Source: Actinomycetota bacterium
Lineage (GTDB): Bacteria > Actinomycetota > Acidimicrobiia > Spongiisociales > ZC4RG35
DNA: 7,467 nucleotides
NCBI GenBank assembly: GCA_019347585.1
Contig: JAHWLC010000052.1
Coordinates: 1 to 7,467, forward strand
Reading direction: 5' to 3'
The notes under the pieces were generated by a model, which had not been told where the DNA came from, ran no database searches, and saw only the letters and a program-made list of their open reading frames with translations. Both the position numbers and the translations under genes were made by a program. Positions 1-4,870 of the stretch are shown here, one piece after another (positions within the stretch are counted from its first letter, which is position 1; each line of letters starts with the position of its first letter).

Positions 1-173
1 TGGTGGGGAATAGCCCTGGGATCGCTTTCGAGACCCGACCCACCGACGACCCCAACGTGCGCCAACCCGACGTGCTCAAGGCGATGCGATTGCTCAACTG
101 GAAGGCCGAGGTGTCGCTACGCGACGGCCTGGAGCGAACCCTGCCCTGGTTCAAAGAGGTGCTCGGCTTCTGA
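1..173 (+). CDS. UDP-glucuronate decarboxylase-like extended SDR, C-terminal fragment
   Basis: This is the last 56 residues of a gene that begins left of the window; the reading frame is open from base 3 to the TGA at 171-173. The visible tail contains RPTDDPNVRQPDVLKA, then LLNWKAEVSLRDGLERT and a final WFKEVLGF. This 'DDP..R.PD..KA..LL.W.....L..GL..T' pattern is the C-terminal signature of extended short-chain dehydrogenases acting on nucleotide sugars, and is closest to UDP-glucuronate decarboxylase (UDP-xylose synthase), where the DDPxxRxPD stretch contacts the UDP-sugar. The family makes UDP-xylose from UDP-glucuronate in the cytoplasm for cell-surface polysaccharide. The NAD-binding and catalytic part lies outside the window, so a related dTDP-glucose dehydratase or epimerase cannot be excluded. 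Only the family assignment is firm. Confidence 0.8.
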   Translation, partial: VGNSPGIAFETRPTDDPNVRQPDVLKAMRLLNWKAEVSLRDGLERTLPWFKEVLGF

Positions 174-219
174 GGTGTCGCTCCCTCTCAGACAGCGCCG
201 ATACGGATGGCTCGCTGCT

Positions 220-235
220 GCTAGCCGCGGCTAGC
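220..235. terminator. 16-bp perfect palindrome, possible bidirectional terminator
   Basis: GCTAGCCGCGGCTAGC is a perfect palindrome, able to form a 6-bp stem with a CGCG loop (extendable by a G-T and a C-G pair). It starts 46 nt after the stop of the sugar-nucleotide enzyme and lies between two convergent genes, so it could end transcription from either side. There is no T-run on either flank. A second, looser inverted repeat pairs AGCGGGAG (233-240) with CTCCCGCT (269-276). Nothing else is visible in the gap 174-333: no plausible short gene and no promoter-like element. Confidence 0.35.
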
Positions 236-333
236 GGGAGTCCAACAGGCTCGGATAGAGGTCGCGCTCTCCCGCTGCATCGCCCACTGTTCGGTCCAGG
301 GGCGCGGCGGCGGGAGGGCGCGGGCCTAGCGGG

Positions 334-489
334 TCAGTAGTAGTGGGTCCGCGGGCCGATTTGGCGACCCATGGCGCCCAGTATCCAGAGGATCAGTCCG
401 ATCACTGCCAGGATGATTCCGATGGTGTACAAGACACCGATATTGAAAAGCCAGGCGAGCAAGATCAAGATCACACCTAGGACTATCAC
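334..489 (-). CDS. DUF6131-type small hydrophobic membrane protein (51 aa)
   Basis: A short gene of 51 codons starts with GTG at 489-487, preceded by AGGAG (500-496) at a 6-nt spacing, and ends with TGA at 336-334. The protein starts MIVLGVILILLAWLF and is almost wholly hydrophobic up to residue 40, with Gly spaced through the helix, then ends in a polar tail GRQIGPRTHYY. It should form one long or two closely packed membrane helices with a short basic cytoplasmic tail. The pattern of Val/Ile/Leu/Gly-rich segment, 'GxxGR', and terminal (H)YY matches the DUF6131 family of small actinobacterial proteins, whose function is unknown. It has its own stress-type promoter at 545-520. The conserved hydrophobic pattern and good ribosome binding site make this a real gene despite its length. 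Assignment to DUF6131 is from memory of the family pattern. Confidence 0.82.
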   Translation of the reverse strand: MIVLGVILILLAWLFNIGVLYTIGIILAVIGLILWILGAMGRQIGPRTHYY

Positions 490-519
490 AGTCAACTCCT
501 TCTTTCTGCCACCGCAGCT

Positions 520-545
520 TTACCCAAACTGCTGGTTCTGAAACC
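520..545 (-). promoter_or_regulatory. SigB/SigF-type promoter of the DUF6131 gene
   Basis: On the minus strand GGTTT (545-541) is followed after 15 nt by GGGTAA (525-520). This matches the general-stress sigma factor consensus (GTTT-N15/16-GGGWAW; SigF in mycobacteria, SigB in Bacillus and Streptomyces). Transcription would start near 512 and leave a leader of about 23 nt carrying the AGGAG ribosome binding site. It is the best match of the set in this window. No sigma factor gene is visible here, so the sigma assignment is by motif only. Confidence 0.65.
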
Positions 546-566
546 TGCGTCCCCCCTCAACGGACA

Positions 567-596
567 GCGCTCCGCCCGAAGGATCGGGCGGAGCGC
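567..596 (-). terminator. 13-bp perfect hairpin downstream of the Lys/Ser-rich gene
   Basis: GCGCTCCGCCCGA (567-579) and its exact reverse complement (584-596) enclose an AGGA loop. The stem starts 15 nt after the stop codon of the small Lys/Ser-rich gene and lies before the promoter of the DUF6131 gene, so it separates two genes on the same strand. There is no T-tract on the minus strand, so it is a hairpin-type terminator or mRNA 3'-end stabiliser of the sort common in actinobacteria, rather than a classical intrinsic terminator. Confidence 0.7.
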
Positions 597-610
597 CGGA
601 TCGGGCCCAG

Positions 611-733
611 CTAGGACTTCTTGTTCGACTGCTTGTCGCTCTTGCGCCCCGAGGAGCGCGTCTTGCTGGAATCCCCAGCCGACTTCTGCCGGCTCTTGTC
701 CGACTTGTCGGTCTTGGCCTTCTTGGTGGGCAT
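611..733 (-). CDS. Small Lys/Ser-rich basic protein (40 aa)
   Basis: An ATG at 733-731 is preceded by GGAGGA (743-738) at a 4-nt spacing; the gene ends with TAG at 613-611. The 40-residue product starts MPTKKAKTDKSDKS and ends DKQSNKKS. It has 11 Lys, 3 Arg and 10 Ser against 4 Asp, and no hydrophobic core, signal peptide or Cys. It should be an intrinsically disordered, strongly basic, soluble peptide. Basic low-complexity proteins of this kind often bind nucleic acid or act as stress-protective proteins, but I recognise no family and assign no function. Support for a real gene is contextual: a near-perfect Shine-Dalgarno sequence, a stress-type promoter 42 nt upstream, and a strong hairpin 15 nt after the stop. 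It stands divergent to the RsbW-like gene. Confidence 0.75.
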   Translation of the reverse strand: MPTKKAKTDKSDKSRQKSAGDSSKTRSSGRKSDKQSNKKS

Positions 734-774
734 GGCGTCCTCCAGACTCGATGTGCCCGTTTCTGGTCACGCGG

Positions 775-800
775 ATTCCCCCCGGCGATCTGCAGCAAAC
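775..800 (-). promoter_or_regulatory. SigB/SigF-type promoter of the Lys/Ser-rich gene
   Basis: On the minus strand GTTT (800-797), a 16-nt spacer and GGGAAT (780-775) match the GTTT-N15/16-GGGWAW pattern. The expected start near 767 gives a leader of about 34 nt containing the GGAGGA ribosome binding site. It lies back to back with the similar promoter of the RsbW-like gene, with 64 nt between the two -35 elements. Confidence 0.55.
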
Positions 801-864
801 TCGAGTATTTCGAAAAAACAGCTTGCTGCCGCCGCTCCAGGGTCAACAAATATCTGTGAGGATG

Positions 865-889
865 GTTCGCTGCCAGTGAAAGCGGGTAA
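865..889 (+). promoter_or_regulatory. SigB/SigF-type promoter of the RsbW-like gene
   Basis: GTTC (865-868, within GGTTC) is followed after 15 nt by GGGTAA (884-889). The expected start near 897 leaves a leader of about 24 nt with GAAGG (910-914). If functional, the anti-sigma-type gene would be expressed under the same class of sigma factor that such proteins often control, as in autoregulated rsbW-sigB operons. The -35 is one base off GTTT. Confidence 0.5.
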
Positions 890-920
890 CCGCAAATAAC
901 CACTTCCACGAAGGTCCTGC

Positions 921-1319
921 TTGGTCTCGACGAGTTACCACAAGAACTTCCCCCCGGACCCAGCCGCTGCTCGTGCAGTGCGGGAGTTCGTACGGGAGCA
1001 CCTGGGGCACTCGCCCCGGGTCGAAGACGCCCTCCTCGTCGCCTCAGAGCTGGCAACCAACGCCATCCTCCATGCCGGGACCCATTTCACCGTCGCCATC
1101 GCAGTAGGTGAGGTGATCAGAATGGAGATCAGCGACGCCTCCGTCTCCCAGCCTGCCGTCCTCTCCTCGCCGAACGGGAGCGGCTATGGGCTCAGGCTGG
1201 TGCGCGAGATCGCCGACCGCTGGGGCATCAGCGGGAGGGACGGCGGCAAGACGGTGTGGGTCGAGTTGGCAGTCCGGGAGTCGAAAACCGCGGACCGGGG
1301 CGGGCTGGCCGCGGGATGA
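921..1319 (+). CDS. RsbW-like anti-sigma factor / serine-protein kinase, HATPase_c domain (132 aa)
   Basis: A single-domain GHKL-fold ATPase of the RsbW/SpoIIAB type (HATPase_c_2/3). The N-terminus NFPPDPAAARAVREFV (9-24) is the usual entry strand and helix. The N-box ELATNAILHA (43-52) supplies Glu43 and Asn47 for catalysis and Mg-ATP binding; Asp72 in SDAS corresponds to the G1 Asp; GYGLRLV (88-94) is the G2 ATP-lid motif, followed by WG (101-102) and GGKTVWVEL. Family members bind sigma factors and phosphorylate anti-anti-sigma (STAS) proteins. TTG at 921 is the only workable start, because a TAA lies in frame at 897 and the next in-frame start would cut into the domain; GAAGG at 910-914 is the ribosome binding site. 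No STAS or sigma gene is present in the window, and many actinobacterial stand-alone RsbW-like proteins have unknown partners. ATPase family: sure; partner: unknown. Confidence 0.88.
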   Translation: MVSTSYHKNFPPDPAAARAVREFVREHLGHSPRVEDALLVASELATNAILHAGTHFTVAIAVGEVIRMEISDASVSQPAVLSSPNGSGYGLRLVREIADRWGISGRDGGKTVWVELAVRESKTADRGGLAAG

Positions 1320-1337
1320 TCAGGTGGTTCGGGGCTC

Positions 1338-1350
1338 CGTGGCTCCCACG
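1338..1350 (+). terminator. Short hairpin in the convergent gap after the RsbW-like gene
   Basis: CGTGG-CTC-CCACG forms a 5-bp stem with a 3-nt loop, 18 nt after the RsbW-like stop and before the convergent SDR stop at 1390-1388. A second candidate stem is CGCCC/GGGCG just to its right. Neither has a T-run in the right place, so this is a weak call. Confidence 0.2.
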
Positions 1351-1387
1351 CTCCGCCCATCGAGCTACGGGCGCGAAAAAGGCTCGG

Positions 1388-2371
1388 TCAATCGTCGTCA
1401 CCACCGAGCAGGAACATCGCCGCCAGGCCCCCGGCGACGGCCGCGAGGATCCCGCGGCGCTTGGTCAGCCAGAGCTGGGGGCTCGTATCCCGAGCCCTGT
1501 CGTCGAAGGGGCCATGGGCGCCGAAGTCTCCCGGCACCGGCTCCATGAGGTTGTCGCCGCGCTCTGCATCCGCCGGAGCCTCGGTGAGCTGGCTTTCATA
1601 CCCGGTGCGGCCCAGGTAGAGATCGAGCAGCCCGGGCAACAGCCTCTGCCCCCAGATCGTGAGCACTGTCGGCCTTCCTACCCACACCTCGCGCCGTCTT
1701 TGCCTCGAGGCCCACTCGATCGCCTCGGCGGCGACCTCGGGCTGGAAGATCGGAGGCACCGGCTGGGGGCGACGGCCCATTCGATTCCGCGACCACAAGA
1801 ATTGCGGGGTGTTCAGGGCCGGCAGGTGGACCATCGTCACGTGGATCGGGGAGCGATCGTGGATCAGCTCGGTGCGCAGCGAGTCGGTGAAGCCGCGCAT
1901 GGCGAACTTGGCGGCGCAGTAGGGGCTTTGCAGCGGGATGCCGCGGTAGGCCATGGCCGAGTCGACCTGCACGATGGTGCCTCTGTCGCGGGGCAGCATG
2001 CGCCGCAGGGCCGCGAGCGTCCCGTGGACGGCGCCGAGGTAGGTGACCTCGGTGACCCGTCGATACTCCGCGGCCGTGAGCCGCGTCACCGGGCCGAACA
2101 CGGTGACCATGGCGTTGTTGACCCAGACGTCGATCGGGCCCAGCGTCTCCTCGACCTGGTTCGCCGCCCGCTCCACGGCGTCGAAGTCGGCCACATCGAC
2201 GGCGATGGCCATCCCACGGGAGCCTGCGGCCTCGACTTCTTCCAGCGCCCCCTGCAGACCTTCGTCACCACGGGCGAGCAAAGCCACATGATCTCCTGCC
2301 TCGGCGAATCGGCGCGCCGTGGCCCGGCCCACACCCGCTGAGGCTCCAGTAATCACCACTACTCGAGGCAT
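1388..2371 (-). CDS. SDR family oxidoreductase with C-terminal hydrophobic tail (327 aa)
   Basis: A classical short-chain dehydrogenase. TGASAGVG (8-15) is the Rossmann cofactor motif, with Arg34 after the second strand suggesting NADP(H) preference. DVAD (59-62) and NNA (85-87) follow. Ser138, Tyr151 and Lys155 (YCAAK) form the catalytic triad. The usual Asn of the catalytic tetrad (V-N-x-x-G) is Thr110 here, in VTYLGAVHG. After the SDR core the chain runs on about 80 residues: LPALNTPQF (183-191), a region ending SPQLWLTKR, and a hydrophobic stretch [16 protein letters not shown] (307-322) before GGDDD. At 327 aa it is longer than the usual ~250. The tail could anchor the enzyme to the membrane with the catalytic domain in the cytoplasm. 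The PALNTPQF and PQLWLT segments belong, as far as I recall, to a recurring actinobacterial SDR subfamily with no known substrate. It is divergent to the shikimate-kinase-like gene, with ATG at 2371. Confidence 0.88.
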   Translation of the reverse strand: MPRVVVITGASAGVGRATARRFAEAGDHVALLARGDEGLQGALEEVEAAGSRGMAIAVDVADFDAVERAANQVEETLGPIDVWVNNAMVTVFGPVTRLTAAEYRRVTEVTYLGAVHGTLAALRRMLPRDRGTIVQVDSAMAYRGIPLQSPYCAAKFAMRGFTDSLRTELIHDRSPIHVTMVHLPALNTPQFLWSRNRMGRRPQPVPPIFQPEVAAEAIEWASRQRRREVWVGRPTVLTIWGQRLLPGLLDLYLGRTGYESQLTEAPADAERGDNLMEPVPGDFGAHGPFDDRARDTSPQLWLTKRRGILAAVAGGLAAMFLLGGDDD

Positions 2372-2380
2372 GTGCTCTCA

Positions 2381-2406
2381 CTACCCCGATTCTCCTGCGA
2401 GGGAAC
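2381..2406 (-). promoter_or_regulatory. Possible SigB/SigF-type promoter of the SDR gene
   Basis: On the minus strand GTTC (2406-2403), a 16-nt spacer and GGGTAG (2386-2381) resemble the other stress-type elements in this window. The -10 lies only 9 nt from the ATG, so the transcript would be leaderless or nearly so. This fits the absence of a convincing Shine-Dalgarno sequence, but makes the element an outlier among the set. Confidence 0.35.
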
Positions 2407-2428
2407 CTCATTGGCCACGGCGTGGGGG

Positions 2429-2454
2429 GCATGCCGGCGTGGCGGACCGGGTAA
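2429..2454 (+). promoter_or_regulatory. Weak GNNT-N16-GGGTAA element before the shikimate-kinase-like gene
   Basis: GCAT (2429-2432), 16 nt, then GGGTAA (2449-2454). The -10 is a good match but the -35 fits only the relaxed Streptomyces SigB form GNNT. It lies 43 nt before the ATG at 2498. The rest of the gap 2372-2497 holds the divergent SDR promoter and nothing else I can recognise. Confidence 0.2.
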
Positions 2455-2497
2455 CGGATCCACATGGGCAACGCAACTGCTCGTTGGGCGCGGCGCG

Positions 2498-3010
2498 ATG
2501 CCACGAGCTGAAGAGCGCCACCTCGTGCTCGTCGGTCCGATGGGCGCTGGCAAGACCACACTGGGCCGAATGGCCGCCAGCAGGCTCGATCGCCCTTTCA
2601 TCGATTCCGACGACCAGATCTCAGACCGGTTCGGCGTGACCGGGAGAGAACTGGCCGCCGAGTCCGGCGTCAGCGTCCTTCACTCCGCCGAGGTCGAGGC
2701 GCTGCTCGAGGGTCTCGGCCGATCCCAGCCCGCGGTGATCGCGGCCGCGGCCTCGGTCGCCGACTCTCCCGCCGCCCTCGACGCGCTGGCTCATTCCGGT
2801 GCGGTCGTTGCTTTGGTCGAAGCCCCCGCGCCCGTGCTGGTCGACAGGTTGACGGACCGCGACCACCGGAGATCGATCTCGACTGCGGAGTTCGTCTTCA
2901 AGACCGCGAAGCGCCGCGAGGCCCTTCTCGAGCTCCAGCCTTCGGTGATCGTCGACACCTCGCAAGCGGCCCCGGAGCGGAGCGTGGCCGAGATGCTTCG
3001 CTCGATCTGA
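2498..3010 (+). CDS. Shikimate-kinase-like P-loop protein lacking shikimate-binding motifs (170 aa)
   Basis: The length and fold pattern are those of shikimate kinase, an NMP-kinase-like P-loop enzyme. The Walker [10 protein letters not shown] (13-21), DSDDQI (36-41) with the family's D-x-D, a lid region LTDRDHRRS (118-126) and the terminal VDTS (152-155) are all present. The residues that bind shikimate are not. The family's GE..FR is replaced by ESGVSVLH (55-62), so the substrate-binding Arg is lost, and the LGGG turn reads IAAAAS (81-86). Nucleotide binding is therefore likely, but phosphorylation of shikimate is not; it may be a paralogue with another substrate or a regulatory role. I chose ATG 2498 because the frame is open back to a GTG at 2372 that directly abuts the divergent SDR start, and the homologous region begins at residue 8. 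No clear Shine-Dalgarno sequence precedes it. No aro genes are nearby. The 3' end is 11 nt from the convergent QueA-like gene. Confidence 0.75.
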   Translation: MPRAEERHLVLVGPMGAGKTTLGRMAASRLDRPFIDSDDQISDRFGVTGRELAAESGVSVLHSAEVEALLEGLGRSQPAVIAAAASVADSPAALDALAHSGAVVALVEAPAPVLVDRLTDRDHRRSISTAEFVFKTAKRREALLELQPSVIVDTSQAAPERSVAEMLRSI

Positions 3011-3021
3011 TGCTCCGCGTC

Positions 3022-4074
3022 TCACCCCGGCAGGATGAGGTGGCTGTCGCCGAACTCGTGCCACAAGTATCCCTCGGAGAGCGCGGCGCGGTAGGACTCC
3101 ACCAGTCTCTCCCGCCCTGCGATCGCCTCGAGCATGTCGAGATGGGTGGAGGCGGGCTCGTGCCAACCGGTGACCAGGCCGTCGACGACCCGCATCCCAT
3201 CGCCCGATGAGATGACCAGATCGGTCCACCCTCTTCCCGGGTGGGAGCGGCCCCGGTCGTCGCTGACGGTCTCCAGGGCACGGACCACGGTGGTGCCGAC
3301 CGCGATGACCCGGCCACCTCGTCCGCGAGTGTGGTTGACCAACGCCACCGTGGCCGGGGGCACCTCGTACCACTCCGGGTAGGGCATCTCCCCCGACTCC
3401 AACGACGACACCCCGGTATGGAGGGTCACCGGGGCGACCGCCACTCCGGCGGCGACGAGCTCGGCGAGGAGGGTGGCGGTGAACGGCCGGCCGGCGCTCG
3501 GCATCTCGGCTGATCCGGGGGTCGAGCCGAAGATGGTCTGATAGTCCGACAGCGGATAGGCAGCGTCGACGTGCGGGTAGCGGATCGGCTCGCCGAACCG
3601 GGCCAGGTACACGCCCAGCTCGACGCCGAGTTGGGGGTGGGCGACCCAGAGACGTCGGCTCGGCGAGTCCAGCGGATAGGGGGCGAGCAGCTCGAGGGCG
3701 CCTCCCCCGGGGAGCCAAACGGTTCGGGGGTGAAGACCCTGCCAGGGCTGAGAGCTCGAGCCGGACCGGCGTCGCAGTTCCACCACGTGGAGCCCGCCGG
3801 GCAAGCTCGTCGAGAAGTTGACCACGAGATCGTCGACGGGGACCGACGCCGGGATCGTATCCGAGTTGTTCACCACCAGCAGATCGCCTGCCCGTAGGAC
3901 AGCAGCCAGATCGGAGAAGACGAGGTGCCTGATCTCCTCTCCCTCGGTCACCATCAGCCGGACCTCGTCCCGGGCCAAACCCGTGGTCTCGGCGGGTCGT
4001 CTCGCCTCCAGCTCCGGTGGCAGCGTGAAGCCGTCGAGGAGGTCGAGCCGTCTCGTTGGTCGGGCCAGTGTCAC
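3022..4074 (-). CDS. queA: Divergent QueA-family protein (S-adenosylmethionine:tRNA ribosyltransferase-isomerase-like, 350 aa)
   Basis: The length (350 aa) and order of motifs are those of QueA, which transfers and isomerises the ribosyl group of SAM onto 7-aminomethyl-7-deazaguanine in tRNA to make epoxyqueuosine. Visible landmarks are NNSDTIPA (69-76; family NNSxVxPAR), YQTIFGSTPGSAEMPSAGRPFT (178-199 region; family PTAGLHFT), LHTG (218-221), AVGTTVVRALE (258-268), TGWHEPAST (302-310; family TNFHLPxST) and FGDSHLIL (341-348). Several diagnostic motifs are altered: PTAGLHFT reads PSAGRPFT, and TNFHLP reads TGWHEP. This looks like a diverged actinobacterial branch of the family that may act on something other than preQ1-tRNA. 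No queC/D/E/F or tgt gene is in the window. The GTG start at 4074 overlaps the TGA of the upstream SDR by 4 nt (GTGA), indicating translational coupling. Family is firm; the queA function is doubtful. Confidence 0.82.
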   Translation of the reverse strand: MTLARPTRRLDLLDGFTLPPELEARRPAETTGLARDEVRLMVTEGEEIRHLVFSDLAAVLRAGDLLVVNNSDTIPASVPVDDLVVNFSTSLPGGLHVVELRRRSGSSSQPWQGLHPRTVWLPGGGALELLAPYPLDSPSRRLWVAHPQLGVELGVYLARFGEPIRYPHVDAAYPLSDYQTIFGSTPGSAEMPSAGRPFTATLLAELVAAGVAVAPVTLHTGVSSLESGEMPYPEWYEVPPATVALVNHTRGRGGRVIAVGTTVVRALETVSDDRGRSHPGRGWTDLVISSGDGMRVVDGLVTGWHEPASTHLDMLEAIAGRERLVESYRAALSEGYLWHEFGDSHLILPG

Positions 4075-4778
4075 GGCACGTCCGTCTCCAAAAGGGACTC
4101 AGCCGTGAAACGGCCGCTGGGAGGTCTCCGCTCGACGAGCAGGGTGACCGCGGGGGCCCGACTCTCGGGCAGGGGGCGGTCGCCGATGTCCTCGTCGGGG
4201 AATGCCTCCTGGTGCATCCGGGTCCTCATGTCCCCCGGGTCCAGCCAGTACACGCAGACTGCTGGCTCCTCGACGGCGAGAACACGGGACATCTGCTCCA
4301 GGGCGGCCTTGGCCGCCCCGTACCCGCCCCAGCCCTCGTAGGCCTCGACGGCGGCATCGGAGGTGACGTTGACCACCGCCCCTCCGTAACGGCGCAGGTC
4401 GGGCAGGGCCTGTTGCGTGAGCCGAAGTGGGGCGATCAGGTATACCTCGAAGAGCGCGTCGAGCGCATCGAGCGGGTAGTCGACGAGCCGGGGCTGGGGG
4501 CTCGGGCCCAGGATGCCGGCGTTGTTGACCAGCAGAGAGAGCGGTCCCAACTCCCGTGCCGCGGCGACAATGGCGCCGATGTGGTCGGGATCCGTGATAT
4601 CGCCCCCGAGCGGTCGGATCACTCCTGCGCCGAGAGCAGACAGAGACGACGACGCCTCATCCAGGTCGGATGTCGTGCGAGCGTCGATGACCAGGTTCCA
4701 GTCGCTGCGGGCGAGCTCGGCGGCGACGGCGAGCCCGAAGCCACGGGAGGCTCCGGTGACGATAGCGGTACGTTGCAT
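4071..4778 (-). CDS. SDR family oxidoreductase, operon partner of the QueA-like gene (235 aa)
   Basis: A compact classical SDR. TGASRGFG (8-15) is the dinucleotide-binding motif; GDITD (59-63) and NNAG (85-88) follow; Ser140, Tyr153 and Lys157 (YGAAK) are the catalytic residues, and DPGDMRTRM (180-188) is the segment after the active site that usually closes over substrate. The tetrad Asn is replaced by Tyr113 (in EVYLIAP). The C-terminal 50 residues are short and polar. No substrate can be named. ATG at 4778 gives the standard SDR N-terminus two to three residues before the first strand; an in-frame GTG at 4784 and TTG at 4793 are possible but would lie inside the predicted promoter. The stop codon overlaps the GTG of the QueA-like gene, so both are expected from one transcript. 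No Shine-Dalgarno sequence is visible, which agrees with leaderless translation from the promoter at 4815-4785. Confidence 0.87.
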   Translation of the reverse strand: MQRTAIVTGASRGFGLAVAAELARSDWNLVIDARTTSDLDEASSSLSALGAGVIRPLGGDITDPDHIGAIVAAARELGPLSLLVNNAGILGPSPQPRLVDYPLDALDALFEVYLIAPLRLTQQALPDLRRYGGAVVNVTSDAAVEAYEGWGGYGAAKAALEQMSRVLAVEEPAVCVYWLDPGDMRTRMHQEAFPDEDIGDRPLPESRAPAVTLLVERRPPSGRFTAESLLETDVP

Positions 4779-4784
4779 GGGCAC

Positions 4785-4816
4785 AACGTACAACTTGAAG
4801 TTAACTTTAAGTCAAG
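4785..4816 (-). promoter_or_regulatory. Long-spacer promoter with MerR-type dyad for the SDR-QueA-like operon
   Basis: On the minus strand TTGACT (4815-4810), a 19-nt spacer and TACGTT (4790-4785) form a promoter with the over-long spacing typical of MerR-family control. The spacer is AT-rich in a GC-rich setting and contains an 18-bp dyad, CTTGAAGTTAACTTTAAG on the plus strand (4794-4811), symmetric except for one base pair, with a perfect 10-bp core AAGTTAACTT. It can also be read as two ACTTNAAGT units (4793-4801 and 4804-4812). The -10 ends 6 nt before the ATG at 4778, so the transcript would start at or next to the A of ATG. No regulator gene lies in the window; a TetR- or ArsR-type operator is possible instead. 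Confidence 0.6.
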
Positions 4817-4842
4817 CGGATTCGTCCGGCGGTCTGGGATTG

Positions 4843-4854
4843 GCGGGATCCCGC
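4843..4854 (-). terminator. 12-bp palindrome after the BON-domain gene
   Basis: GCGGGATCCCGC is a perfect palindrome (4-bp stem with GATC loop) 16 nt past the stop of the BON-domain gene and before the promoter of the SDR-QueA-like operon. The position suits a terminator or insulator, but the stem is short and there is no T-run. Confidence 0.25.
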
Positions 4855-4870
4855 TCGGCGCCCCCCGCTG

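Noticed and set aside
520..1056. Minus-strand open frame across the divergent promoter region
   Set aside because: Arg/Pro-rich low-complexity translation that runs through the RsbW-like gene, the promoter pair and the Lys/Ser-rich gene; no ribosome binding site or homologous pattern.
1256..2341. Long plus-strand open frame (361 codons) antisense to the first SDR
   Set aside because: It mirrors the codon-position GC bias of the SDR on the other strand, its protein shows no family motif, and the minus-strand frame has full SDR catalytic motifs.
2372..2497. Extended GTG start for the shikimate-kinase-like protein
   Set aside because: It would begin directly next to the divergent SDR start, leaving no promoter, and the added 42 residues are unlike the family.
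2498..3010. Naming the kinase-like gene aroK
   Set aside because: The shikimate-binding Arg and GGG motifs are absent, so the symbol would overstate the function.
2621..3718. Minus-strand open frame of 365 codons across the kinase-like and QueA-like genes
   Set aside because: Arg/Pro/Gly-rich translation without motifs, overlapping two well-supported genes in another frame or strand.
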